Origin: UBA9619 sp964630665
Lineage (GTDB): Bacteria; Pseudomonadota; Gammaproteobacteria; Arenicellales; UBA868
DNA: 23,799 bases
NCBI GenBank assembly: GCA_964630665.1
Contig: CAZVVN010000054.1
Span: 1 to 23,799, forward strand
Direction of reading: 5' to 3'
This document shows, in pieces, positions 6,207 through 13,899 of the stretch (position 1 is its first letter; every line of letters begins with the position of its first letter). Both the position numbers and the translations under genes were made by a program. The notes below the pieces were generated by a model, which searched no databases, was not told the DNA's origin, and worked only from the letters and a program-made list of their open reading frames with translations.

Positions 6207-7805
6207 ATGTCGCTGAAGTTGCTCAAATCGACACTGACCGTGGGTGGAATGACCCTGGTTTCACGAATCACAGGCCTGATTCGGGACATCGCATTTGCAC
6301 AGTTCCTGGGTAGTGGTTTGATGGCGGATGCCTTTTTTGTCGCCTTTCGGATTCCCAACTTCTTTCGTCGGATTTTCGCGGAAGGAGCATTCTCAGCCGG
6401 ATTTGTTCCCGTCTATGCCGAATACGAATCGAGGTATTCGGAGCATCAGGTCAGAGCTTTTCTGGATCTGATGGCTGGACGGTTCGGGCTTGTTCTGCTG
6501 GGCCTTACCCTGCTGGGCGTGGTCGGTGCACCGGGGTTGGTATCCGTCATTGCACCGGGTTTCGGGGATAATCCGGAGAAGTACCATGCCACGGTGGGAG
6601 CGCTGCGCTTTACTTTTCCGTACCTCATGCTTGTATCTCTGGTGGCTATGGCTGGCGCCATACTCAATACCCGAGATCGCTTTGCCGTACCTGCAGTCAC
6701 CCCGGTACTGCTGAACTTCTGTCTGATCGGTGCTGTGTTTGGACTGCTTCCATTGATGGCCAATGCGGCCGTTGCGCTGAGCCTCAGTGTTTTGGTGGCC
6801 GGATTCATACAACTTGGGTTTCAACTACCGTTCTTGCGCATTGAGCGGCGCTTGCCTCGCCCGCGTGTGGTTGCTAAAGGCGAACAAGGTCAAGTGGGAT
6901 CAGCCGGGGTGCGGCGAGTATTCACCCTTATGCTGCCGGCCTTGTTTGGAGTATCGGTGGCTCAGATCAACCTGCTTGTCAATACGATTCTTGCATCGTT
7001 TCTGGTGACAGGAAGTGTTTCCTGGCTCTATTACTCTGACCGCCTGATGGAATTTCCCCTCGGCGTTTTCGGAATCGCTCTGGCGACCGTAATCCTACCG
7101 GCTCTGTCGACGCAGGTTGCAGAAAATTCGAACGGGATCTATTTCCGGACGATTGACTGGGCATTAGGGCTTGTAATGATCGTGACGATCCCTGCCATGG
7201 TTGCGTTGGCGAGCCTGGCTTACCCACTGATGGTGGTCCTGTTTAATTATGGAGAGTTCTCTAGCGACGATGCGTTGATGGCCTCCTACAGTTTGATAGC
7301 GTTTTCCCCCGGACTGCTGGGTTTTGTGGTTGTCAAGGTGCTAGCACCCGGATTTTACGCCCGCAAGAATACCCGTACCCCGGTCCGCGTCGGTATAGTC
7401 GCGATGCTCGTCAATGCCCTGGCTGCTGGTGTTCTCACTTTGGTGTTTCAGCTTGGGCATGTCGGTCTTGCCCTGGCGACCTCAATATCGGGTCTGCTCA
7501 ATGCCGTACTGCTCTACCATTATTTTACTCGGGACACCGGTTATCGTCCGAGTATTGGAAATAATCAGCGTGGGAGAGGTTCCCGGTCGGGTGGGTTTGT
7601 TGCTAGGGTGGCGCTGGCATCCGCGATCATGGGTTTTGTGCTGTTTCAGGGGACCGGCGAACCGCAGGGGTGGGTTTCAAGTTCGGTCATTGAGAGGGTC
7701 ATACGGTTGATGATGTGGATTGGCTTAGGATCGGTTGTATATTTCGTTTGTCTTTACTTGCTGGGCATCAGATTGCATGATTTCAGCAGACCGGACAGAC
7801 CATAA
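6207..7805 (+). CDS. murJ: Lipid II flippase MurJ
   Basis: A 532-residue polytopic inner-membrane protein of the MOP superfamily that moves lipid II to the periplasm for peptidoglycan synthesis. The N terminus (GGMTLVSRITGLIRDIAFAQ, then MADAFFVAFRIPNFFRRIFAEGAFS) is the MurJ signature, including the arginines of the central cavity. The central SVSWLYYSDRLMEFPLGVFG and the VVKVLAPGFYARKNTRTPV segments also match. Fourteen hydrophobic helices are expected and hydrophobic stretches occur along the whole length. No clear ribosome site lies before the ATG. It is divergent from rpsT, as in Pseudomonas, and only 4 bases from the next gene, so an operon through ribF and beyond is likely. Confidence 0.97.
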   Translation: MSLKLLKSTLTVGGMTLVSRITGLIRDIAFAQFLGSGLMADAFFVAFRIPNFFRRIFAEGAFSAGFVPVYAEYESRYSEHQVRAFLDLMAGRFGLVLLGLTLLGVVGAPGLVSVIAPGFGDNPEKYHATVGALRFTFPYLMLVSLVAMAGAILNTRDRFAVPAVTPVLLNFCLIGAVFGLLPLMANAAVALSLSVLVAGFIQLGFQLPFLRIERRLPRPRVVAKGEQGQVGSAGVRRVFTLMLPALFGVSVAQINLLVNTILASFLVTGSVSWLYYSDRLMEFPLGVFGIALATVILPALSTQVAENSNGIYFRTIDWALGLVMIVTIPAMVALASLAYPLMVVLFNYGEFSSDDALMASYSLIAFSPGLLGFVVVKVLAPGFYARKNTRTPVRVGIVAMLVNALAAGVLTLVFQLGHVGLALATSISGLLNAVLLYHYFTRDTGYRPSIGNNQRGRGSRSGGFVARVALASAIMGFVLFQGTGEPQGWVSSSVIERVIRLMMWIGLGSVVYFVCLYLLGIRLHDFSRPDRP

Positions 7806-7809
7806 ATAG

Positions 7810-8235
7810 ATGATAGAACTGATCGAAGCTGAATCGAAGGTTGTGGCGCAGATCGGGATCCCAGGGGATCCGGAGGTCTTCACGTTGTCCGAAGCACAAG
7901 CGCTCTTGCCACTAGTCCGCGGGATCACGGAGACTGCTTACCAAAGTCTCGAGCTCGTGAGTGCACAGCTCAATGAAATGCTGGTCTGTGACCCCCGCCG
8001 AGGTAAACTCAGTCGCAATTATGAAACATTGGTCCGCTGTTGGGTTGCGAAAATGGAGCGGCTTGGCCTGACTTCAAGTGGGTTGTGGCGGATAGATTTT
8101 GACACTGGAGAAGGATACCTTAGCTGGCGTTTTCCCGAGCTCAGGATCGCCTACTATCGAGATTACCGGACCGACTTTAGTCGACGCCAACCCTTGGCTG
8201 CGGTGATCGACCAAACCGCACCTGACTGGGCTTGA
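7810..8235 (+). CDS. DUF2203-type protein
   Basis: A 141-residue soluble protein of unknown function. Two features resemble the DUF2203 family: an N-terminal helix segment FTLSEAQALLPLVRGIT, and a C-terminal strand region DFDTGEGYLSWRFPELRIAYYRDYRTDF followed by RRQPL. No catalytic motif, signal peptide or membrane segment is visible. It starts 4 bases after murJ and is followed 58 bases later by ribF, so it is probably co-transcribed with the envelope and cofactor genes. This position, between murJ and ribF, is not part of the usual E. coli or Pseudomonas order. The family call rests on motif memory. Confidence 0.75.
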   Translation: MIELIEAESKVVAQIGIPGDPEVFTLSEAQALLPLVRGITETAYQSLELVSAQLNEMLVCDPRRGKLSRNYETLVRCWVAKMERLGLTSSGLWRIDFDTGEGYLSWRFPELRIAYYRDYRTDFSRRQPLAAVIDQTAPDWA

Positions 8236-8258
8236 GGCGGCCTTTGAGGAGAATTCCG

Positions 8259-8303
8259 TTGAGCGTTCACGAACCGATGAAGTCAAGTCCAGAATGCAGC
8301 TAA
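8259..8303 (+). CDS. Possible 14-codon leader ORF overlapping the ribF start
   Basis: A TTG codon at 8259, placed 7 bases after a strong GAGGAG Shine-Dalgarno (8246-8251), opens a 14-residue frame that ends at TAA 8301-8303, ten bases beyond the ribF ATG (8294). ribF itself has no visible ribosome site. The arrangement would suit translational coupling or a leader peptide. It is very short and could be chance, with the strong ribosome site being relic sequence. Confidence 0.3.
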   Translation: MSVHEPMKSSPECS

Positions 8304-9232
8304 TTCGAGGTCGTCATAACTTCTCCAGTGATCTGGCTCCCAGTGTCGTTTCGATTGGCAACTTTGACGGAGTTCATCTGGGACATCTGCAACTTATCAA
8401 AACGCTGCTGGTACAGGCCGATCTACAGGGGCTCCCCCCGACAGTGCTGACCTTCGATCCGCATCCACACGAATACTTCAGTCCACAGACAGCGCCCCCT
8501 CGCCTGTCGTCATTTCGGGACAAACTGCTCTATCTGGAGCAGGCAGGTGTCCAGAAAGTAGTGTGTCTTCGCTTTGATCGGAGTTTCTCACAGACCTCCG
8601 CCAGGGACTTCATCCAGGACTATCTGGTGAAAGGATTGCACGCACGTTTTGTCGTGGTAGGTGATGATTTTCGGTTTGGCCGGGATCGTAAAGGTGATCT
8701 GGCGCTGCTCCAAGATGCGGGTCAGCAGGCCGGCTTTGGCGTGGCCTCGGTTGGTACTTTTGTTATCGACGGACACCGTGTAAGTAGTTCCCGCATCAGG
8801 CGGGTAATAGAGGAGGGCGATTTCATGCTCGCAGAACGACTTCTGGGTAGGGCTTATGGAATCAGTGGTCACGTCGGGCACGGCGACCGGAGGGGCCGGA
8901 CCTGGGGCTTCCCAACCGCCAATATCGCTCTACGGCAAAACAATGTTCCCGTGAGAGGCGTCTACGCCGTCACGGTAAAACGATCCCGGTGCAAAACGAT
9001 CCACGGTGTGGCCAACATCGGATTCAGGCCGACGGTCGGCGGGGAGAAGCTTCTTCTAGAGGTTCACCTTCTGGATTTTCAACAGGACATCTACGGTGAA
9101 CGGCTATTGGTTGAATTCAGGCGAAGAATCCGTGAGGAGGTGCGGTTTGACTCATTTGATGCGTTGAAGGCCCAGATCTCCGAGGACGTGGATGAAGCTC
9201 GGCGCTGGCTGCTGGAGAAGTATCCGCTTTGA
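8294..9232 (+). CDS. ribF: Bifunctional riboflavin kinase / FAD synthetase
   Basis: A 312-residue enzyme, the usual bacterial length, that converts riboflavin to FMN and then FAD. The N-terminal adenylyltransferase half shows GNFDGVHLGHLQLI (the HxGH motif), TFDPHP, VVVGDDFRFG and a SSSRIRR segment. The C-terminal flavokinase half shows GHGDRRGRTWGFPTANI, GVYAV, GVANIGFRPT and EVHLLDF. The start matches the family N terminus but lacks its own ribosome site (see the small upstream ORF). It overlaps lspA by one base in a TGATG junction. In E. coli and Pseudomonas ileS lies between these two genes; here it is absent. FAD made by this enzyme is a cofactor for the flavoproteins encoded further right. 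Confidence 0.97.
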   Translation: MQLIRGRHNFSSDLAPSVVSIGNFDGVHLGHLQLIKTLLVQADLQGLPPTVLTFDPHPHEYFSPQTAPPRLSSFRDKLLYLEQAGVQKVVCLRFDRSFSQTSARDFIQDYLVKGLHARFVVVGDDFRFGRDRKGDLALLQDAGQQAGFGVASVGTFVIDGHRVSSSRIRRVIEEGDFMLAERLLGRAYGISGHVGHGDRRGRTWGFPTANIALRQNNVPVRGVYAVTVKRSRCKTIHGVANIGFRPTVGGEKLLLEVHLLDFQQDIYGERLLVEFRRRIREEVRFDSFDALKAQISEDVDEARRWLLEKYPL

Positions 9233-9762
9233 TGAACACCGCTGTGGCAGGGCAAAAAAGAGGTCGTGGTATCCGGTATTTGCTGGGTGCGCTCGCTGTA
9301 GCGGTGGCTGACTATGCCACTAAGAGTTGGGCTTTGATGTTTCTAGAGTCCAGCATGAGCACCCCAGTTCTGCCAGGTCTTGACTTGGTACTGGTGTTCA
9401 ACTCCGGGGCTGCATTTGGCATCCTGGCTAACGCCGGCGGATGGCAGCGTTGGCTTTTCCTGGGTGCCGGCGCCACGATCAGCCTGGCGGTGGCGGTCAC
9501 ATTGTTGCGTGCAAAGAGCAAAGATATGTCATTCAATATCGGTCTGATGCTCATACTGGGAGGAGCCTTTGGTAACATGGTGGATAGAGTTCGGCAGGGT
9601 TTTGTTGTTGACTTTATCGATCTGCACTTCAGAGGGTGGCATTGGCCAGCTTTCAATTTGGCGGATTTTGCGATCAGCACCGGGGCTATACTTCTACTGG
9701 CTGGAGCGTTTGGTCTTTTCTCGGTCGGATCCTCAGGGAACCGGCGCGAACCAGACAGGTAG
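9232..9762 (+). CDS. lspA: Lipoprotein signal peptidase (signal peptidase II)
   Basis: A 176-residue inner-membrane aspartic protease that cleaves signal peptides from prolipoproteins after lipid addition. Four hydrophobic helices are visible. Conserved motifs are VADYATKSWA in helix 1, FNSGAAFGIL, GGAFGNMVDR, and the catalytic dyad Asp127 (VVDFIDLHF) and Asp145 (FNLADFAI). The ATG at 9232 shares its first base with the ribF stop, so translation is probably coupled to ribF; a TTG codon lies directly upstream. fkpB follows after 8 bases. Complete and of normal length (E. coli 164). Confidence 0.97.
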   Translation: MNTAVAGQKRGRGIRYLLGALAVAVADYATKSWALMFLESSMSTPVLPGLDLVLVFNSGAAFGILANAGGWQRWLFLGAGATISLAVAVTLLRAKSKDMSFNIGLMLILGGAFGNMVDRVRQGFVVDFIDLHFRGWHWPAFNLADFAISTGAILLLAGAFGLFSVGSSGNRREPDR

Positions 9763-9770
9763 CAGAAACG

Positions 9771-10214
9771 ATGCTAATCGCTACCGGCGACCGTGTTCGG
9801 TTTAGTTATCAGGTGCGTCTTGCCGATGGGCAGTTGGTAGAGTCACCCAATGAGGAAGACACAGTTGTCACCGTCGGTGACGGTTCTTTGCCGGAGATTC
9901 TGGAACAATCGCTGGTTGGTCGGGGCATAGGCGACAGGTTTCAAGTGGATATCTCCGGGCTTGATCACGCTTTTGGTGTTGCCGATCCGAGCAACATTCA
10001 GGCCATACCATTGAGTGAGTTCTCGGGTAAGCTGAGCGTAGTGCCGGGGTCTCTGATCGAGTTCCAACTGCCAGATGGTGAGTCGGTCGCGGGCCGGGTT
10101 GTTGAGATAAAGGATACTATGGCGCTGATTGACTTCAACCATCCCCTGATCGGGAAGGATGTCTGTTACGAGATCAGGATCACGAATTGGCAGGCAGCGG
10201 GAACCAATACTTGA
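9771..10214 (+). CDS. fkpB: FKBP-type peptidyl-prolyl isomerase (SlyD-like)
   Basis: A 147-residue FKBP-family isomerase with the inserted flap domain of the SlpA/SlyD group (E. coli FkpB has 149). VRFSYQVRLADGQLVESP, a TVGDG loop, LEQSLVGRGIGDRFQVDI, AFGV and the C-terminal DFNHPLIGKDVCYEI signature are present. It lacks the long His/Cys-rich metal-binding tail of SlyD. The start at 9771 lies 8 bases after lspA; a longer frame upstream is lspA in another phase. The lspA-fkpB-ispH order is the standard one. FkpB is known to bind ribosomes; that role is assumed here. Confidence 0.95.
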   Translation: MLIATGDRVRFSYQVRLADGQLVESPNEEDTVVTVGDGSLPEILEQSLVGRGIGDRFQVDISGLDHAFGVADPSNIQAIPLSEFSGKLSVVPGSLIEFQLPDGESVAGRVVEIKDTMALIDFNHPLIGKDVCYEIRITNWQAAGTNT

Positions 10215-10218
10215 TCTA

Positions 10219-11184
10219 ATGAAGGGCGCCGGGCAATTTCCTGTAGCACTGGAAGTGACGCTTGCTGACGCTCGTGGTTTCTGTGCAGGAGTGGACCGGG
10301 CTATAGAGATTGTTGAGCGAGTGCTGGAACTACACGGTGCCCCGATCTATGTGCGGCACGAAGTGGTACACAATCGCTTTGTTGTTGGGGAGCTACGTGC
10401 CAAGGGTGTTGTTTTTGTTGAAGAACTTAGTGAGGTGCCAAGAGGGTCGTGCGTCATATTTAGTGCCCATGGAGTGTCCTGTAAAGTCCAGCGCGAAGCC
10501 GAACAGTTGAGTCTTGTTGTTTTTGATGCGACCTGTCCATTGGTGACCAAAGTTCACAGCGAAGTCGTTCGTTACGGCAGGGAAGGGCGGACGGTGATTC
10601 TTGTTGGACATTCAGGCCATCCCGAAGTGGAGGGGACGCTAGGGCGGGCGATTGGCAAGATTCACCTGGTTGAATCAATTGCCGACGTAGAGGCTCTCGT
10701 ACTCGACGATTCCAACGCGTTGGCCTACGTGACCCAGACGACGCTGTCGGTTGACGATACGACAGCAATTGTTGGCGTGTTGAAGCGCCGGTTTCCGGGT
10801 ATAGAAGGACCGCGCCGGGATGACATTTGTTATGCGACCCAGAACCGACAGAATGCCGTCAAAAAGCTTGCCCGGGAGTGCGATGTGGTGATTGTGGTGG
10901 GGTCTGTCAACAGTTCCAATTCGACCCGCCTGCGAGAGATGGCTGAGAGGTGTGGGGCACAAGCGCACTTGATTGACAGCGCGGTCGACATACGAGCGGA
11001 CTGGTTCGATGGTAAGACCCGTGCGGGGATAACTGCTGGGGCGTCCGCGCCTGAGGTGCTTGTCACTGAGGTCATCGAAATGCTGGAGAGCATGGGTGCG
11101 CATATCTGCGGCGAGGAAGGTAAGATCGTCGAGGGCGTGTCATTTTCCCTGCCGCCAGTTCTACGTCGTGATGATGCGTCATGA
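10219..11184 (+). CDS. ispH: 4-hydroxy-3-methylbut-2-enyl diphosphate reductase
   Basis: Last enzyme of the non-mevalonate (MEP) isoprenoid pathway. It is an iron-sulfur protein that gives isopentenyl and dimethylallyl diphosphate, the precursors used by IspB. It has 321 residues (E. coli 316). The three cluster cysteines are Cys22 (RGFCAGVDRA), Cys106 (DATCPLV) and Cys204 (DDICYATQNRQ). Substrate-binding residues occur in RHEVVHN, SAHGVS, GHSGHPEVEG (catalytic Glu136), TQTTLS and NSSNSTRL. The ATG at 10219, four bases after the fkpB stop, is preferred over an upstream in-frame ATG at 10159 inside fkpB. The protein carries about eight residues before the point where E. coli IspH starts. Confidence 0.97.
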   Translation: MKGAGQFPVALEVTLADARGFCAGVDRAIEIVERVLELHGAPIYVRHEVVHNRFVVGELRAKGVVFVEELSEVPRGSCVIFSAHGVSCKVQREAEQLSLVVFDATCPLVTKVHSEVVRYGREGRTVILVGHSGHPEVEGTLGRAIGKIHLVESIADVEALVLDDSNALAYVTQTTLSVDDTTAIVGVLKRRFPGIEGPRRDDICYATQNRQNAVKKLARECDVVIVVGSVNSSNSTRLREMAERCGAQAHLIDSAVDIRADWFDGKTRAGITAGASAPEVLVTEVIEMLESMGAHICGEEGKIVEGVSFSLPPVLRRDDAS

Positions 11185-11213
11185 ATGGTTAGGCGACAAA
11201 AAGGTAGTCCGAA

Positions 11214-11219
11214 TATAAT
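11214..11219 (+). promoter_or_regulatory. Candidate -10 box for tRNA-Thr
   Basis: A perfect TATAAT lies 52 bases before the tRNA. The -35 is poor (TTAGGC with a 19-base spacer is the best seen). The predicted leader of roughly 45 bases would be removed by tRNA processing. The stretch between ispH and the tRNA holds no gene. Confidence 0.4.
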
Positions 11220-11270
11220 CTGCGACACGGTGCTGCGGCATTCGTGTCTGGAAAGGGAACGACCAGCGAC

Positions 11271-11346
11271 GCCGGTGTAGCTCAGATGGCAGAGCAGGGC
11301 ATTCGTAATGCTCAGGTCGGAGGTTCAAATCCTCTCGCCGGCACCA
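11271..11346 (+). tRNA. tRNA-Thr (anticodon CGT)
   Basis: A complete 76-base cloverleaf. The acceptor GCCGGTG pairs with CGCCGGC (one G-T pair), followed by A and an encoded CCA (11344-11346). The D arm is GCTC/GAGC, the anticodon stem GGGCA/TGCTC (one G-T pair) with loop TTCGTAA (anticodon CGT, reading ACG), and the T arm has GGTTCAAATCC. It matches the thrW-type family. It lies 86 bases after ispH and 47 bases before the next gene. Confidence 0.97.
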
Positions 11347-11393
11347 CTTCCTGTACAAGCCAATGGCCAGTCTCCTTAAGGAGTTCGATACCC

Positions 11394-12353
11394 ATGATGT
11401 ACAAGAATCAAGCAAGTCCTCGGGTGCTGGTGACCGGCGGGGCCGGGTTCCTGGGTTCGCACCTTTGTGAAAGGCTCCTGCAGACTGGTGCTGATGTGCT
11501 GTGCGTGGACAATTTCTTTACCGGTTCAAAGTCCAACATTGCGCATCTTCTGGACGAACCGAGGTTTGAACTGATGCGCCATGACATCACGTTCCCGTTG
11601 TATGTGGAGGTCGACCAGATCTACAACCTGGCCTGCCCGGCATCACCGGTTCATTATCAATTTGACCCTGTCCAAACGACCAAAACCAGCGTGCATGGTG
11701 CGATCAATATGCTTGGTTTGGCCCGGCGCACGGGCGCCCGAATTCTGCAGGCCTCTACCAGCGAAGTCTACGGGGACCCTGAAATTCACCCCCAGCCGGA
11801 AACATACTGGGGTCGAGTAAACCCTATCGGGCCACGGGCCTGTTACGACGAAGGTAAGCGCTGTGCAGAGACACTTTTCTTCGATTACCAGCGCCAGCAC
11901 CAGCTTGAGATCAAGGTGGCCCGGATATTCAATACCTACGGCCCGCGGATGCACCCGGATGACGGCCGGGTCGTGTCAAACTTTATTGTCCGTGCGCTAC
12001 AGGGTGAGCCATTGGCGGTTTATGGTGATGGGAACCAGACCCGCTCGTTTTGTTACGTGGATGACCTGGTCAAGGCTCTGATAGCGTTTATGAGGTCGGA
12101 ACCGGGCTTTACCGGACCGGTTAACCTTGGCAACCCAACCGAGTTTACGATCATGGATCTGGCTCAACAGGTGATCTCGCTTACCGGGTCGACCTCGAAG
12201 ATAACTTACGAGGCGCTTCCGGCTGATGACCCGAAACAGCGCCAGCCGGACATCAGCCTGGTCCAGAAGGTCCTTGACTGGCAGCCGGAAATAACGCTGG
12301 CCGCCGGACTGCCAAGAACCATTGAGTATTTCAAGAAGATCCTTGGCGATTGA
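11394..12353 (+). CDS. UDP-glucuronate decarboxylase (UDP-xylose synthase)
   Basis: An extended short-chain dehydrogenase/reductase of 319 residues that oxidises and decarboxylates UDP-glucuronate to UDP-xylose using bound NAD. The N-terminal Rossmann motif is TGGAGFLGSHL (Gly15-Gly21). The catalytic residues are Ser/Thr and Glu in ASTSEVYG (121-124) and Tyr151-x3-Lys155 in ACYDEGKR. VARIFNTYGPRMHPDDGRVVSNFI and QTRSFCYVDDLV are typical of the UXS group. An AAGGAG site (11378-11383) precedes paired ATG codons at 11394 and 11397. It follows tRNA-Thr and no other sugar-nucleotide gene is near, so the polymer it serves is unknown. UXS is more likely than dTDP-glucose dehydratase or UDP-galactose epimerase because of the HPDDGRV region. 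Confidence 0.92.
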   Translation: MMYKNQASPRVLVTGGAGFLGSHLCERLLQTGADVLCVDNFFTGSKSNIAHLLDEPRFELMRHDITFPLYVEVDQIYNLACPASPVHYQFDPVQTTKTSVHGAINMLGLARRTGARILQASTSEVYGDPEIHPQPETYWGRVNPIGPRACYDEGKRCAETLFFDYQRQHQLEIKVARIFNTYGPRMHPDDGRVVSNFIVRALQGEPLAVYGDGNQTRSFCYVDDLVKALIAFMRSEPGFTGPVNLGNPTEFTIMDLAQQVISLTGSTSKITYEALPADDPKQRQPDISLVQKVLDWQPEITLAAGLPRTIEYFKKILGD

Positions 12354-12507
12354 CGAATCTCCTGATCTTCCGACCTTAACTGTCCCCGGGTCCTGGATTC
12401 CCTTTTAAGCCCGTTTTCAACAGCGTTACTAAAGAGTGGTTGAGACTCATCTCGTGAGCCTCCACCTGGCCCACACTGGCCTCCATTCCAAACAGATGGA
12501 GAGAGCT

Positions 12508-12804
12508 ATGAACGATTTAAGGGATTTTCTGATGTGGCTGGTAGTTACAATGGTAGCCACAGGTCTAGTGGGGGCTCACCTGGAGGTGCTGGTATTGATC
12601 AGTGGCGAAGTGGCTGGAGTACTTGCCGGTGTGTTTCTCAGCCTTTGCCTTGGCAGCTTGTTGCTCCTGACCGTGCCGGTTATCTACCACTACCTTTTGT
12701 CCCGGTTCTGCCAGAGTAGAATCTGCGATGTGGCCAACAAGCCCGGCAACAAAAAGAACTTGTTGAGTACCTGGAACAGGCTTGCGTTTGGCAGGAATCA
12801 GTAA
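12508..12804 (+). CDS. Small membrane protein of unknown function
   Basis: A 98-residue protein not recognised as any family. Two hydrophobic segments are clear: FLMWLVVTMVATGLVGAHLEV (about 7-27) and VLAGVFLSLCLGSLLLLTVPVIYHYLL (about 37-63), joined by a short loop. A basic, cysteine-containing C-terminal tail follows. The ATG at 12508 is chosen because GGAGAG lies just upstream; the frame stays open back to a GTG at 12436. It lies 15 bases before the dehydrogenase gene, so the two are probably co-transcribed. The gap from the sugar-nucleotide gene (12354-12507) shows no other gene. Function is unknown. Confidence 0.6.
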   Translation: MNDLRDFLMWLVVTMVATGLVGAHLEVLVLISGEVAGVLAGVFLSLCLGSLLLLTVPVIYHYLLSRFCQSRICDVANKPGNKKNLLSTWNRLAFGRNQ

Positions 12805-12819
12805 CAACGGAGAGATTGA

Positions 12820-13887
12820 ATGGCAGACATATACCAGGTCGCGTTGATTCCAGGTGATGGTATTGGGCAGGAGGTCCTCCCGGAGGGTGTGCGCGTCATG
12901 GAAGCAGCGGCCCGAAAGTACGACTTCAGGTTTCAGTGGACCGAGTTTGACTGGAGTTGTGAACGCTACCAGCGGGTGGGTGAAATCATGCCCAGTGACG
13001 GTCTGACTCAACTCGAACCAATGGACGCGATATATTTCGGCGCGGTGGGTTTCCCTGGTGTTCCCGACCACGTGTCACTCTGGAATCTTCTCATCCCGAT
13101 GCGTAGGGGGCTTCAGTTGTATGTCAATCTGCGGCCGGTCAGGTTGCTCCCCGGGATGACTTCGCCACTGAAGGAGCGGGGGCCCAGTGACATTGACTAT
13201 CTGATCGTAAGGGAGAATAACGAAGGCGAGTACTCCGAAATCGGTGGCCGCCTGTATTCAGGAACTGATCAGGAAGCAGTCGTACAGCAGTCTGTCTTTA
13301 CCCGCAAGGGTACCGACCGGATTCAGCGATATGCTTTTGAACTGTCCCGGGGTCGGAAGCGACACCTGACCTCAGCTACCAAGTCCAACGGTATCATCCA
13401 TTCGATGCCCTTTTGGGATGAACGCTTCACAGCGAATGCTGCGGATTTTCCTGATGTAGAAACGGACCAATATCACATCGACATTCTTTCGGCACGTCTG
13501 GTCCTGACGCCGGACTGGTTTGACGTCATCGTCGCCAGTAACCTGTTCGGCGATATCTTGTCCGACCTGGGACCGGCAACGACTGGAACGATCGCGATAG
13601 CACCGTCGGCGAACCTCAATCCAGAAAGAGATTTCCCCTCACTGTTTGAACCAGTGCACGGTTCAGCACCCGACATTGCCGGCATGGGGCTGGCCAACCC
13701 GATCGGGCAGATCTGGTCTGGCGTGATGATGCTTGAACATCTGGGAGAGAAAACCGCGGCGCAGGCCGTGATGAAAGCAATAGAGGAAATACTGGAGAGT
13801 CCGGATGGGATTCGCACCGCAGATATCGGTGGCAGAGCGTCCTGCCGCGATGTTGGTGAAGCAATCGCCCAGATTGTCAGCCAGTAA
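12820..13887 (+). CDS. dmlA: D-malate / tartrate-type dehydrogenase
   Basis: A 355-residue beta-decarboxylating dehydrogenase of the isocitrate/isopropylmalate family that oxidises a 2-hydroxy acid with NAD and releases CO2. It follows E. coli DmlA (YeaU) closely: ALIPGDGIGQEVLPEG, DAIYFGAVGFPGVPDHVSLW, YVNLRPVRLLPG, YLIVRENNEGEYSEIGGRL, LTSATKSNG (active-site Lys) and VVASNLFGDILSDLGPA (metal-binding Asp), then SANLNPERDFPSLFEPVHGSAPDIAG. The VPDHVSLW and YVNLRPVR segments separate this group from isopropylmalate dehydrogenase. Exact substrate (D-malate, tartrate or a related acid) cannot be told from sequence. GGAGAG precedes the ATG. The gene is convergent with the acyltransferase gene, 12 bases away. 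Confidence 0.88.
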   Translation: MADIYQVALIPGDGIGQEVLPEGVRVMEAAARKYDFRFQWTEFDWSCERYQRVGEIMPSDGLTQLEPMDAIYFGAVGFPGVPDHVSLWNLLIPMRRGLQLYVNLRPVRLLPGMTSPLKERGPSDIDYLIVRENNEGEYSEIGGRLYSGTDQEAVVQQSVFTRKGTDRIQRYAFELSRGRKRHLTSATKSNGIIHSMPFWDERFTANAADFPDVETDQYHIDILSARLVLTPDWFDVIVASNLFGDILSDLGPATTGTIAIAPSANLNPERDFPSLFEPVHGSAPDIAGMGLANPIGQIWSGVMMLEHLGEKTAAQAVMKAIEEILESPDGIRTADIGGRASCRDVGEAIAQIVSQ

Positions 13888-13899
13888 ATACAAGACTGG
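13881..13899. terminator. Inverted repeat between convergent genes (weak)
   Basis: CCAGT (13881-13885) and ACTGG (13895-13899) form a 5-bp inverted repeat spanning the dehydrogenase stop codon and the 12-base gap to the opposing acyltransferase gene. It could act in both directions but has no T tract, so support is weak. Confidence 0.2.

Noticed and set aside
6393..6824. Open frames of 143 and 120 codons antisense to murJ
   Set aside because: Shadows of the murJ coding sequence; no ribosome site or motif.
11244..11393. N-terminal extension of the UDP-glucuronate decarboxylase frame
   Set aside because: It crosses the whole tRNA-Thr gene; the ATG at 11394 has a ribosome site and matches the family start.
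12565..13071. 168-codon open frame on the minus strand
   Set aside because: Lies antisense to the small membrane protein and the dehydrogenase; no recognisable motif.
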